Shown: positions 1-7,964 of the stretch, in pieces
Position numbering within the stretch: the first letter of the stretch is position 1
Layout: each line of letters starts with the position of its first letter
Source of the DNA: Pseudomonas crudilactis
Lineage (GTDB): Bacteria > Pseudomonadota > Gammaproteobacteria > Pseudomonadales > Pseudomonadaceae
Assembly: GCF_013433315.1 (NCBI RefSeq)
Contig: NZ_WXVV01000020.1
Span: 85,190 to 149,189, forward strand
Direction: 5' to 3'
DNA: 64,000 nucleotides
Notes under the pieces: model-generated
Database searches by the model: none
What the model was told of the DNA's origin: nothing
The model's input: only the letters and a program-made list of their open reading frames with translations
Program-made: the position numbers and the translations under genes

Positions 1-999
1 CAGGTCGAACAGGTAGTAGAGAATGTTGCCGCTGCTTCCACCTTCAAAAGCATTTTGCAGGGCCTGAAAGTCCGGCACGCCGTATTCGTTGGCGACGACC
101 ATTTCTCCGTCCAGCCACGCCGATTCCAATCCCAGCGCGGCCAGGGCTGCAGCCTGTTGCGGCAACTTGTGCGTCCAGTCATGGCCGTTGCGGGTGAACA
201 GTTGCACCTGATCATGATCAATCCGCGCCATGATCCGGTAGCCATCGAATTTGATCTCGTAGCTCCACTGCCCTTCGGGTGCGCTATCGACCAGCGTGGC
301 CAGCTCCGGCTTGAGTTGTGCCGGCAGTTTCGCCTTGTGCGCGCCGGTGAGCTTGCCGGTCGCTTGCTTGCGCGCCTTGGCCGGGGCCTTCTTCGGCGGT
401 TTGCTTTGCTCTGCGGCCAACTTGGGCTTGGTTACAAGGGTTCGCTCGCTCAGCACGCTGTCCGGCTCGGCGACCAACACATCGTAATCATCTTGCGGGC
501 GAGCGGCGCTGTCCTGATGCTTGATCAGAAACCAGTTCTCCTTCTTGCCCGGCATGTGCGTGCGCACCAGATTCCAGATGCCGCCGAGCTTTTCGCCTTG
601 CAGCTCGAACTTGAGCTTGCCCTTGGCGTAGGCCTTGTGCGGATCTTCCAGCGGAATCCACACACCGCGATCCCAGACGATCACATCGCCAGCACCGTAA
701 TGCCCTTCGGGGATGCTGCCCTCGAACGTCGCGTAATCCAGCGGATGATCCTCGACATGCACCGCCAGACGCTTGACCTTGGGATCGAGCGACGGCCCTT
801 TCGGCACGGCCCAGCTCTTCAAGGCGCCATCGAGTTCCAGACGAAAGTCATAGTGCAGGTGCGAAGCGTCGTGCTTCTGGATGCAGAACTGCAACGCGTG
901 ATCCGTGGCGGTTTTACGCCCGGAGCGCTTGACGGCGGCCGGCTCGGACGTCGCCGAGAAATCGCGCATGCGGTTGTAGTCGTCAAGGTTTCTGCTCAT
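1..999 (-). CDS. ligD: DNA ligase D (LigD), N-terminal part, runs off the window
   Basis: LigD is the bacterial NHEJ ligase that repairs double-strand breaks together with Ku. The 333 codons present begin with the 3'-phosphoesterase domain (about residues 30-165; QKHDASHLHYDFRLELDG, HVEDHPLDY and EGHYGAG carry the usual catalytic His/Asp/Glu). A Lys/Ala/Pro-rich linker follows (about 185-225), then the start of the ATP-dependent ligase domain with the KxDG nucleotidyl-transfer motif EIKFDGYR (K250 as the predicted AMP-accepting lysine). The last visible residues, YYLFDL, are a normal part of the ligase core. The C-terminal end of the ligase, and the polymerase domain usual in Pseudomonas LigD, would lie left of base 1. 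The start is ATG at 999. It lies 17 bases downstream of the methyltransferase stop on the same strand. Confidence 0.93.
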   Translation of the reverse strand, partial: MSRNLDDYNRMRDFSATSEPAAVKRSGRKTATDHALQFCIQKHDASHLHYDFRLELDGALKSWAVPKGPSLDPKVKRLAVHVEDHPLDYATFEGSIPEGHYGAGDVIVWDRGVWIPLEDPHKAYAKGKLKFELQGEKLGGIWNLVRTHMPGKKENWFLIKHQDSAARPQDDYDVLVAEPDSVLSERTLVTKPKLAAEQSKPPKKAPAKARKQATGKLTGAHKAKLPAQLKPELATLVDSAPEGQWSYEIKFDGYRIMARIDHDQVQLFTRNGHDWTHKLPQQAAALAALGLESAWLDGEMVVANEYGVPDFQALQNAFEGGSSGNILYYLFDL

Positions 1000-1016
1000 T
1001 GCGCACCTGCCTTGCT

Positions 1017-1970
1017 TCAGCCAATTCGGGTCACGGTCAACGCCACCACGGCGATCCGGTCGACCCGTTGATAACCGGGGTTGAGCAGCTCCTCGCCGAA
1101 GACATCCGGATCAAGTTCGCGATACGTCCAGCCGAAGCGCTGTTCATCGAGTCGCGGCAGCACGGTGTCAAGAAACGGATCGCGACCATCAACCATCGCC
1201 ACGCCGGTATAAAGCAGCAACGAGCCGCCAGGTGCCAGCCGATTCAGCGCCTGTTCGACGATGCGCAGCGACAGCCCAGCGCCCAGCGTGCCGCCACCGT
1301 GGCGATAGGCGCGTTCCGCTGGATCGGCCATGTACGGTGGGTTGGCGACGATCAGGTCGAACTCACCGTCAACGCCTTGCAACAGATCACTGGCGCGCAC
1401 TTCGACGTTGCCGACTTCTGCCAGCGCCGCATTGATCGCAGTCAGACGCAGCGCTGCAGGGTTGATGTCCAGCGCCAGCACTTGTGCCTCGCGACGGGCA
1501 CGGCCGATCACAATCGCACCGACCCCAGCGCCACAGCCAATGTCCACCGCGCGATGGATCGGCGCGAAATTCTGTTGCAGGTGAGCGTGGATCAGTTGCG
1601 CAAAACGGTAGGTGTCGGGGCCGAAAAACACCGCATCAGCAGCCTCGGTAGGGAACGCCGAATGCACGAACAGCAAATCATCCAGGCTTGACCAGCGCAC
1701 ACGACTTTTCAACTGACCTTCGTAGGTATCAATGACCTGAGCGTCTTGCAGCTGCCGCTGTTCATCGGCCGACAACAACCCCGGTGCGAATGGACGCGAC
1801 CAACCGAACACATCGCGCAAGGAGTCGGCCATCTGACCCTCGTCACGCTGGTTGACCCGTTGATGGGTCAACGGCGTCGGGGTGACGAACCGATATCCGT
1901 CTGCCAACAAGCGCCGGCCCAGTTGCAGCAGCACGAGGTCGTTGGTACAGAGTTGTTCTTCCTGATTCAT
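1017..1970 (-). CDS. SAM-dependent methyltransferase, HemK/RlmG-like class I
   Basis: A 317-residue class I methyltransferase. The Rossmann motif I VDIGCGAGVGAI (about residue 140), the acidic motif LALDINPAA and the catalytic NPPY motif (VANPPYMAD) put it with enzymes that methylate a planar amide or exocyclic amine, such as HemK/PrmC (glutamine) or RlmG/RsmC (guanine N2). The N-terminal 130 residues are a separate substrate-recognition region that I cannot assign. ATG at 1970 is preferred over an upstream TTG at 1976 because AAGGA sits about 8 bases before the ATG. It lies 11 bases downstream of the diiron-protein gene and just upstream of ligD, so the three genes look co-transcribed. The substrate is unknown. 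Confidence 0.85.
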   Translation of the reverse strand: MNQEEQLCTNDLVLLQLGRRLLADGYRFVTPTPLTHQRVNQRDEGQMADSLRDVFGWSRPFAPGLLSADEQRQLQDAQVIDTYEGQLKSRVRWSSLDDLLFVHSAFPTEAADAVFFGPDTYRFAQLIHAHLQQNFAPIHRAVDIGCGAGVGAIVIGRARREAQVLALDINPAALRLTAINAALAEVGNVEVRASDLLQGVDGEFDLIVANPPYMADPAERAYRHGGGTLGAGLSLRIVEQALNRLAPGGSLLLYTGVAMVDGRDPFLDTVLPRLDEQRFGWTYRELDPDVFGEELLNPGYQRVDRIAVVALTVTRIG

Positions 1971-1981
1971 CGGCAAGGTCC

Positions 1982-3358
1982 TTAAGGCAAACGGGATTTG
2001 AGTTCGATAAAACGGCGGGTAGCGAGCAGCCCGGCCGGATGCGCATGACGGGCCGGGGCGAGCCAGGGGATCAGAATCGCCATCTGCGCCAATCCGTCCC
2101 GACCTTGCAGCGCGGCGTTGAGCGCCTGTACGTCGGGATCCTGTTCAAGCCCTTCGATGGGCGCTGCGGGATGACTGTGCCGCCGAACAGGTTTCGCTTT
2201 ATCCGACGGCGTCCAGTCGCCAGCGATCCAGTCGTGCACCAGTTGTTTTTCGTAGGCATTGAACACGCCAAACATCGCCGCACCGTCGCCCGCGATCAGT
2301 TGCCAAAAACGGCTGGCCTGCGGGTCTTCGTGGCGTTTGATCCAGCCCTTGTTCTGCAACGCTTGAAGAAAACCGGGCAATTGTTCCGGTGCAGCCAGCC
2401 ACTGATTGACGGTCTGCCCTTCGAAGCGGCAGTAATCGGAGTGCATGTGCTGGGCGAATGGGCACTTGCGCTCGAGCATCGCCAGCAACTCGTGCTCTAG
2501 GTCGAAACCCTCGATGATTGCGCGACTGCCCTGCCCCAGGTCGTTGAGCCGATAGCCCAGCGATACCCGGCGTAGAAACTCGGTGCGATCGGCTTCAAGC
2601 GGTAGTAGATCGAGCGCTGCTTGCACGGCTTTTTGTGCATGGCCGGTGCTGGCGTTATCGATGGTCACATGCAGGGTGAAATAGTACGGATCGATGCCCA
2701 GCTCACTGAGTTCGTAACTGCTGATCAACAGGTGCAACGGCAGTTGTTCATAGCCGAGGTTGTAGCCGATCACCTCGGGCAAGTAATCCGCGCCACAGAC
2801 ACCGAGCGCCAGTTGTATCGCGCCTTGCAGGTAGCGTTCATCGTCGATGGCGCTGCTGTCCTGCAGATCGTGCTCGGCGAGCAATTTCTGGTAAATCACC
2901 ACGTGGTTCTGCGCCGGATTGCCTTCGCCCAGTTCTTCCAGAAAGGTGCGCAGCAAGCCTTGGAAACGCGGGTCCTGCCAGCGCGGCAGCAGGCCAGAAA
3001 GCCAGGCACCATCAACCAGTTTGGTCGGCGCTACCGCTTGCAGGAAATACAGCGCCTGCGCCTTGCCACGGAAGAATTGCCGAGGCCCACCGGCCTTGCG
3101 CTGTTGCAGATAGTCGGCGTATTGCCGGGCGACATCGGCGCAATGTTCGGCTACCCACGAGTGCCACGTCGCCGGGTCTTCGGGCAGGGAATCGGAGAGT
3201 TGCGCGGCGTGTTGCAGTTGCTCCTGCAAAAACGTCCGCGCAAGGTCTTGTGAATTGTCATCGCGCAACAGCGCATCATAGACCTGCCGAATGCTTCCGG
3301 CGGCGTTCATCACATGCGGTTGGTCAGGCGCAGCCTGCAGGTGTGTCAGGACAGTCAT
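1982..3358 (-). CDS. iron-containing redox enzyme family (haem-oxygenase-like diiron) protein
   Basis: A 458-residue, mostly helical protein. Its central part (about residues 130-300) resembles the haem-oxygenase-like diiron oxidase superfamily. Candidate ligands are in FLEELGEGNPAQNHVVIY (Glu, His) and in ELGIDPYYFTLHVTIDNASTGHA (Asp/Glu and His residues). Members use a dinuclear iron site for oxidative chemistry on small substrates; the substrate here cannot be told. Starts with ATG at 3358. First gene of a probable three-gene run with the methyltransferase and ligD. The 3' third (about 320-458) is poorly recognisable. Confidence 0.65.
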   Translation of the reverse strand: MTVLTHLQAAPDQPHVMNAAGSIRQVYDALLRDDNSQDLARTFLQEQLQHAAQLSDSLPEDPATWHSWVAEHCADVARQYADYLQQRKAGGPRQFFRGKAQALYFLQAVAPTKLVDGAWLSGLLPRWQDPRFQGLLRTFLEELGEGNPAQNHVVIYQKLLAEHDLQDSSAIDDERYLQGAIQLALGVCGADYLPEVIGYNLGYEQLPLHLLISSYELSELGIDPYYFTLHVTIDNASTGHAQKAVQAALDLLPLEADRTEFLRRVSLGYRLNDLGQGSRAIIEGFDLEHELLAMLERKCPFAQHMHSDYCRFEGQTVNQWLAAPEQLPGFLQALQNKGWIKRHEDPQASRFWQLIAGDGAAMFGVFNAYEKQLVHDWIAGDWTPSDKAKPVRRHSHPAAPIEGLEQDPDVQALNAALQGRDGLAQMAILIPWLAPARHAHPAGLLATRRFIELKSRLP

Positions 3359-3504
3359 GGCAAAGTTCTCGGTCGATTGACAGGGCGCTGTTCCACACGC
3401 CTCTACAGCAGCAGAGAGCCAGCGCCTGCGAAAAATTCAATCGACGTGAAAATTGCCCGGACGGACGGCCGTCTGCGCGATCCTCGCACACACTGAATTC
3501 CTCT

Positions 3505-3592
3505 GTAGGAGCTGCCGAAGGCTGCGATCTTTTGATTTTGATTTTAAAAACAAGATCAAAAGATCGCAGCCTTCGGCAGCTCCTACAGGGTT
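3505..3592. repeat. REPIN (GGAGCTGCCGAAGGCTGCG type), upstream of RAYT
   Basis: Two inverted REP copies. The left copy reads TGTAGGAGCTGCCGAAGGCT and continues into GCGATCTTTTG; its reverse complement follows after a short AT-rich spacer. This is the same element as at 4128-4222 and 44930-45016. It sits immediately upstream of the RAYT gene. Confidence 0.92.
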
Positions 3593-3630
3593 ACATCGTG
3601 CAACGGATTGAGTTCGCGTAAGGGCGAGGG

Positions 3631-4131
3631 ATGGCTAACGTTCAGGAACGATGTTTTTGGGAGGGCAAAGGAATGCCTATTGCTGCAAAGGCGTGTGGAT
3701 TACGCAAGGGACGCTATAGCGAGGCTGGACGTATTTATCTGCTCACCGCCGTCGTTTACGAACGTCAGTCAATGTTTTCGGATTGGCGTTTGGGAAGACT
3801 GCTGGTAGAGCAAATGCGTGCAGCCAATGACGAGGGAATGGTTCAGTCGCTGGCGTGGGTGGTGATGCCGGATCATCTGCATTGGCTGATTGAATTGAAA
3901 CAAGGTTCATTGGCAGCGCTCATGTGCCGCGTGAAATCGCGCAGTTGTCGTTCGATCAATCTCAAGCGCGGCAGTCAGGGACGGTTATGGCAACGCGGTT
4001 ACTACGACCGGGCGTTGCGTCGCGATGAAGATCTTAAAGCGGCGGCCCGATATATCGTTATGAACCCGTTGCGCGCCGGATTGGTTCGGCGTGTGGGGGA
4101 CTACCCGTTGTGGGATGCAATCTGGCTTTGA
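3631..4131 (+). CDS. rayT: REP-associated tyrosine transposase (RAYT)
   Basis: A single-copy-type transposase of the Y1/HUH fold that is thought to spread REP palindromes. The 166 residues contain the HUH-like motif MPDHLHWL and the helix with the catalytic tyrosine in AARYIVMNPLRAGLV, both typical of RAYTs. ATG at 3631 is used; ATG at 3673 (MPIAAKACGLRKGRYSE) is a plausible alternative that begins close to the conserved domain. REPINs of one type lie on both sides (3505-3592 and 4128-4222), the usual arrangement for a RAYT and its cognate REPs. The gene looks intact. Confidence 0.9.
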   Translation: MANVQERCFWEGKGMPIAAKACGLRKGRYSEAGRIYLLTAVVYERQSMFSDWRLGRLLVEQMRAANDEGMVQSLAWVVMPDHLHWLIELKQGSLAALMCRVKSRSCRSINLKRGSQGRLWQRGYYDRALRRDEDLKAAARYIVMNPLRAGLVRRVGDYPLWDAIWL

Positions 4132-4222
4132 AGATCAAAAGATCGCAGCCTTCGGCAGCTCCTACATGGAATGATGTACACCCTGTAGGAGCTGCCGAAG
4201 GCTGCGATCTTTTGATTTTGCT
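4128..4222. repeat. REPIN downstream of RAYT
   Basis: Inverted pair of the same REP type as upstream of the gene. It begins right at the RAYT stop codon and ends just before the stop of the convergent TerB-like gene, so it may also end transcription from both sides. Confidence 0.92.
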
Positions 4223-4223
4223 T

Positions 4224-5006
4224 TCAGGCCTGGCCTTTGGCCTGCTGTTCCAGATGCACCTGCAAATCCGGGTCGATCTGCAACGCGGCTGCCAGTTCAT
4301 CCAGATAACTGCGCTCGGCGTCCTGCTGGTCATCCACCAGCAGGACGCTGGCCAGGTACATTTCGGCGGCGACGGCCGGATCCCCATTTGCCGACTGCGC
4401 CACTTCTGCGGGATCCAGCGGCTTGGCGACTTCGGCGTCGAGCCATTGCTGCAACTGCGGATCATCGGTGTGTTTGCCGATTTCGCTGCTGATCAGGTGT
4501 TTCTCGGATTCATCGATACGCCCGTCAGCCTTGGCCGCGGCGATCAAGGCGCGCAGCACCGCATGGCTGTGTTCTTCAATTTCCGGGCCGGCCAGCAGGT
4601 TAGCCGTTTGCGGCGTTTGTGACGGTGCCGAACTGGCCTGGCTGCGTTGCCAGGCTTGATACGCCTGGAACGCCATCATCCCCAGCGAGGCCAGCGCCGC
4701 ATAATTGGTACCACCGGAACGACTTTGCGTGCCGCCACCGCCGCCCAGCGCCCCACCCAGTGCGCCACCCAGGCCGCCACCGGCACCGCCGCCGAGCAAA
4801 CCACCGAGCAAACCACCGAGCAAGCCGCCCAAGCCGCCAAGTCCACCGGCAGATCCGCCGCCGCTGGCCGCGCCCGAGCCGCCTCCGAGCAGACCACCCA
4901 GCAAGCCACCAAGGCCGCCCAGACCCGCACCGGCAGACGCTGAAGATTGTTGACCTGCCGAGGCCTGGCCTCGCAGCAGTTGTTCGAGCAAATCGCTGGT
5001 GTTCAT
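4224..5006 (-). CDS. TerB-like / DUF533 protein with a glycine-rich linker
   Basis: 260 residues. A short N-terminal helix (MNTSDLLEQLLRG) precedes a very glycine-rich, low-complexity stretch with many LGGLLGG and GGAGGG units (about residues 25-105). A helical C-terminal domain follows, of the TerB/DUF533 type (about 140-255, containing ALIAAAKADGRIDESEK and its acidic repeat). The family is often associated with the membrane and has no firmly known role. ATG at 5006 is chosen because the conserved N-terminus starts there; the frame stays open further upstream but that part looks non-coding. Confidence 0.85.
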   Translation of the reverse strand: MNTSDLLEQLLRGQASAGQQSSASAGAGLGGLGGLLGGLLGGGSGAASGGGSAGGLGGLGGLLGGLLGGLLGGGAGGGLGGALGGALGGGGGTQSRSGGTNYAALASLGMMAFQAYQAWQRSQASSAPSQTPQTANLLAGPEIEEHSHAVLRALIAAAKADGRIDESEKHLISSEIGKHTDDPQLQQWLDAEVAKPLDPAEVAQSANGDPAVAAEMYLASVLLVDDQQDAERSYLDELAAALQIDPDLQVHLEQQAKGQA

Positions 5007-5266
5007 GACGTCATCCTCAAGCATTGGCAGTAACTGCGTCTGGCAACGATAGACCCGTGCGGCCTTAGCGCCAGCACCGTTTGGCTGATGCTCGAAGCCC
5101 TGACGAATTTCGCCAACGTATTTTTTCGCCGGCCAGCTAAGATTGATCAATGGTGAACCTTATCCCGGCCAGACCGGTCGATAGCTGCAACCCCGACCCG
5201 GTTTGCCGGCGCCCTTATTGTCCAAGGGTGATACCCGGCTTGCTTCACTTTCTGGAGAACGCCCCC

Positions 5267-5989
5267 GTGATATCGACCGTACACATCGCCAGGCTCAAAG
5301 CATGGGGCGCCCATGGTTTTACCGCGACTGGCGTGGTCACTGCCTTTCTGGCCACCCTCGCCCTTTTGGAAAACCAGCCGACCCACTGCCTGATGTGGCT
5401 GGGCGTGGCGCTGATTGTCGACGGCCTCGACGGCGCGCTGGCGCGCAAGGTCAACGTGCAATCGGTGCTGCCGAGCTTCGATGGTTCGATCCTCGATCTG
5501 GTGATCGATTACCTGACGTACGTGTTCATTCCGGCACTGTTCATCTATCGCTACGTGCCATTGCCCTACTACACCCTGCTGCTGACCGTGTCGCTGATTC
5601 TGGTGTCGTCGCTGTTCTGCTTCTGCAACGTCAACATGAAGAGCAAGGACAACTACTTTGTCGGCTTTCCGGCGGCGTGGAATGTGGTCGCGCTGTGCCT
5701 TTACATCATCGGGCCGGGGCCGTGGATCACCTTCCTGACCGTGATCGGCCTGGCGTTGCTGACGGTGACGCGAATGAAGTTCCTGCACCCGTTCCGCGTG
5801 CGCCGGTTCATGCCGATCAACATTGCGGTGACAGCGATCTGGCTGCTGTGCAGTTTGTCGCTGGTGCTCAACCACCCGGTGATCAACCCGTTGGTGATGG
5901 GGTTGTGGTTGCTGATGTCGGCGTATTTTCTGGGGATCTGCATCTGGCGTACGGCGCTTGAGTGGTTTGAGCGGCCGCAGGTGAAATAG
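5267..5989 (+). CDS. pcs: phosphatidylcholine synthase (CDP-diacylglycerol-choline O-phosphatidyltransferase)
   Basis: Inner-membrane enzyme that condenses choline with CDP-diacylglycerol to make phosphatidylcholine and CMP. The CDP-alcohol phosphatidyltransferase signature DG-x2-AR-x8-G-x3-D-x3-D is complete (GLDGALAR ... FDGSILDLVIDY). About eight hydrophobic segments follow. I set the start at GTG 5267 because GGAG lies at good distance and the protein then begins MISTVHIARLKAWGAHGFTA, giving 240 residues, the normal Pcs length. The open frame from 5150 would add a tail that looks non-coding. A single-gene unit between convergent or divergent neighbours. Confidence 0.93.
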   Translation: MISTVHIARLKAWGAHGFTATGVVTAFLATLALLENQPTHCLMWLGVALIVDGLDGALARKVNVQSVLPSFDGSILDLVIDYLTYVFIPALFIYRYVPLPYYTLLLTVSLILVSSLFCFCNVNMKSKDNYFVGFPAAWNVVALCLYIIGPGPWITFLTVIGLALLTVTRMKFLHPFRVRRFMPINIAVTAIWLLCSLSLVLNHPVINPLVMGLWLLMSAYFLGICIWRTALEWFERPQVK

Positions 5990-6016
5990 GCATTCCACGC
6001 CAACTACATTTACCCT

Positions 6017-6107
6017 TGTGGGAGCGAGCCTGCTCGCGAAAGCGCTGTGTCATTTAACTTAGATGTTGTCTGACACTCCGTCTTCGCGATCAGGCTCGCT
6101 CCCACAG
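6017..6107. repeat. REPIN (GAGCGAGCCTGCTCGCGAA type)
   Basis: Inverted pair: TGTGGGAGCGAGCCTGCTCG on the left and its near reverse complement on the right, about 40 bases apart. It lies between the convergent pcs and methyltransferase genes. Confidence 0.92.
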
Positions 6108-6141
6108 GGGATCACCACAAATCTGAAATCGGTTGTGTGCC

Positions 6142-6954
6142 TCAGCGCTTAGTAATCACCACCTCCAGATACTCGCTCGGCACCACCAGCGACTCCTCCC
6201 CCGCCCTATTCAAACGATTGAGCAAATCCGCCAGATCACTCTCCAGCGCCTGCCCGCTCTCCGGCGGCAATGCCGCGAAGGCCTTGTGCACCGGCCCGTA
6301 CCAATGGCGGAAAATGTCGATGAAGTGCGCGGCCGAGCGATAGCGAAAATTGAACTCGCGCCGCGTCACGCGCAGTAGAAAGTCACGGTCATCGAAATGC
6401 TTGTGCAGCCAGGCATCGGAGCCCCAATTCGAGGGGGGCTGGGCACCGGCAGGCGGTGGCAGATGCCGGCCAAGGGTCTTGAACATCTGCCCAACGAACC
6501 CTTCTGGCGTCCAGTTGGCTAGACCGATCCGCCCGCCCCGCCGACAGACCCGGCCCAGTTCACTCGCTGCCTTGTCCTGATCCGGTGCGAACATCACGCC
6601 AAAAGTCGACAGCACGGCGTCGTAGCTCTCATCGGCAAACGGCAATGCCTCGGCGTCAGCGACCTGAAACGTCACGTCGAGATGCTCTGCGCGGGCACGA
6701 TCCTGGCCGCGTTCCAGCAGCGCCGCGACATAGTCGGTCGAGGTGACCAGACAACCGCGTCGCGCCGCTGCCAGCGTGGCATTACCGTTGCCGGCGGCGA
6801 CATCCAGCACCTCTTCATCGCAACGCAGGTCGCAGGCTTCGGCGAGGTTTTCGCCGACTATTTGCAATGTGGTGCCGATCACGGCGTAGTCGCCACTGGC
6901 CCAGGCGACTTTCTGGCGTTCCTTCAAGGCAGTCAGATCAATCGGGGTACTCAT
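6142..6954 (-). CDS. class I SAM-dependent methyltransferase
   Basis: 270 residues. Motif I is VLDVAAGNGNATLAAARRG (about residue 49); ADAEALPFADESYDAVLSTFGVMF carries the post-I and motif II positions, and RVCRRGGRIGLANWT is motif III. This is the UbiE/Methyltransf_11 pattern, normally methylating a small molecule. ATG at 6954. It follows the DUF4242 gene on the same strand by 33 bases, so the two are probably one operon. The substrate is unknown. Confidence 0.88.
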   Translation of the reverse strand: MSTPIDLTALKERQKVAWASGDYAVIGTTLQIVGENLAEACDLRCDEEVLDVAAGNGNATLAAARRGCLVTSTDYVAALLERGQDRARAEHLDVTFQVADAEALPFADESYDAVLSTFGVMFAPDQDKAASELGRVCRRGGRIGLANWTPEGFVGQMFKTLGRHLPPPAGAQPPSNWGSDAWLHKHFDDRDFLLRVTRREFNFRYRSAAHFIDIFRHWYGPVHKAFAALPPESGQALESDLADLLNRLNRAGEESLVVPSEYLEVVITKR

Positions 6955-6987
6955 GAACGTGAGCTCCGCTGCAGGTTGGGCCGGTGA

Positions 6988-7260
6988 TCATTCGGCCGTG
7001 GTCGGATCGATGACCGTCACCACACGCGCCACACTGTTGGCCGGAAAACCACCGAGTCTGGCGTGTTCGCGTACCTGCTCTTCATCAGGTGCGATGTACA
7101 CGCAATAGACTTTGTCAGCGGTGACGTAACTCTGCAGCCACTGCACCTGCGGGCCAAGTTCGCGCAACGCCTGACACGACGTTTGCGACACAGCCTGAAG
7201 TTCTGCTTGCGACAGCTTTCCGGCCCCTGGAATCTCGCGTTCAATCACGAATTTCGGCAT
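6988..7260 (-). CDS. DUF4242 small protein
   Basis: 90 residues starting MPKFVIEREIPGAGKLS, with the SYVTADKVYCVYIAPDEEQVREHAR core typical of the DUF4242 family. These are small ferredoxin-like-fold proteins, some described as nickel-binding, with no settled function. It has no signal peptide, so it is likely cytoplasmic. First gene of a two-gene unit with the methyltransferase. Confidence 0.8.
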   Translation of the reverse strand: MPKFVIEREIPGAGKLSQAELQAVSQTSCQALRELGPQVQWLQSYVTADKVYCVYIAPDEEQVREHARLGGFPANSVARVVTVIDPTTAE

Positions 7261-7485
7261 GGCAACCTCGCGCTCTTGTTATGTGGCAAGGCCGGCAGTG
7301 ACCCTGCTCCTGCACTATCGCGCCGAGACCGCCCGGCGTCCCTGCCAATCGTCTGTCAACCCCGCAAAACCGGGGGTTTGCCGATGAGCGGCGGAAATCT
7401 GTAAAGCGGCTGGAACACCTTGAGCATTGCCAAGGTTCGGCTATTGGTTTCTGATGCGTTCTCGCTTCTGGAACGGACTCGACTG

Positions 7486-7947
7486 ATGTCACTGAAAATC
7501 GATTGGCTCGCACACCACATGCACCACAGCGACCGTTATGCCCAATGGATCCACCAACAATTCCCCTACGAATACGTCGACCACCCGCTGGCCGAGTGGC
7601 AGCGTGAATTTGCCGAGGGCCAAAGCAATGGCGACTGGTCCTGTCTGATCGCCATGGACGGTGAACACCTGCTCGGCGGCGCCGCGCTGGCACGCGATGA
7701 CCTTGCCCTGCGCCCTGATCTCGGACCTTGGCTGGCCTGCGTGTTTGTCAGCCCCGACGCACGCGGGCAAGGTCTGGCGGAACGCTTGATTGAGGGGGTT
7801 TGCCGGGAGGCGAAAGACTGCGGGTTTGCGCGTCTGTATCTGCACACACAGAACAAGCAGGGCTACTACGCCAAGCGCGGCTGGCAAGTCGTGGAGCGCT
7901 TTCGTGCCTGGGACAACGAGCAATGGCTCATGGTCCGCGACCTTTGA
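7486..7947 (+). CDS. GNAT family N-acetyltransferase
   Basis: 153 residues. The acetyl-CoA binding motif A is visible as ACVFVSPDARGQGLAERLIEG (V-x5-R/Q-x-x-G-x-G/A), followed by the GFARLYLHTQNKQGYYAKRGWQ beta5-alpha4 segment. The acceptor is unknown. ATG 7486 is preferred over the in-frame TTG at 7420, since conserved sequence starts at MSLKIDWLA. The 225 bases upstream hold no recognisable gene. Confidence 0.87.
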   Translation: MSLKIDWLAHHMHHSDRYAQWIHQQFPYEYVDHPLAEWQREFAEGQSNGDWSCLIAMDGEHLLGGAALARDDLALRPDLGPWLACVFVSPDARGQGLAERLIEGVCREAKDCGFARLYLHTQNKQGYYAKRGWQVVERFRAWDNEQWLMVRDL

Positions 7948-7964
7948 GCCATTGGTTTGGCTGA

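Noticed and set aside
4676..4953. Pro/Arg-rich and Pro-rich reading frames on both strands.
   Set aside because: They are other-frame readings of the Gly-rich linker of the TerB-like gene.
5150..5266. An N-terminal extension of phosphatidylcholine synthase.
   Set aside because: It would add 39 residues unlike the family; GTG 5267 has a ribosome site and gives the normal length.
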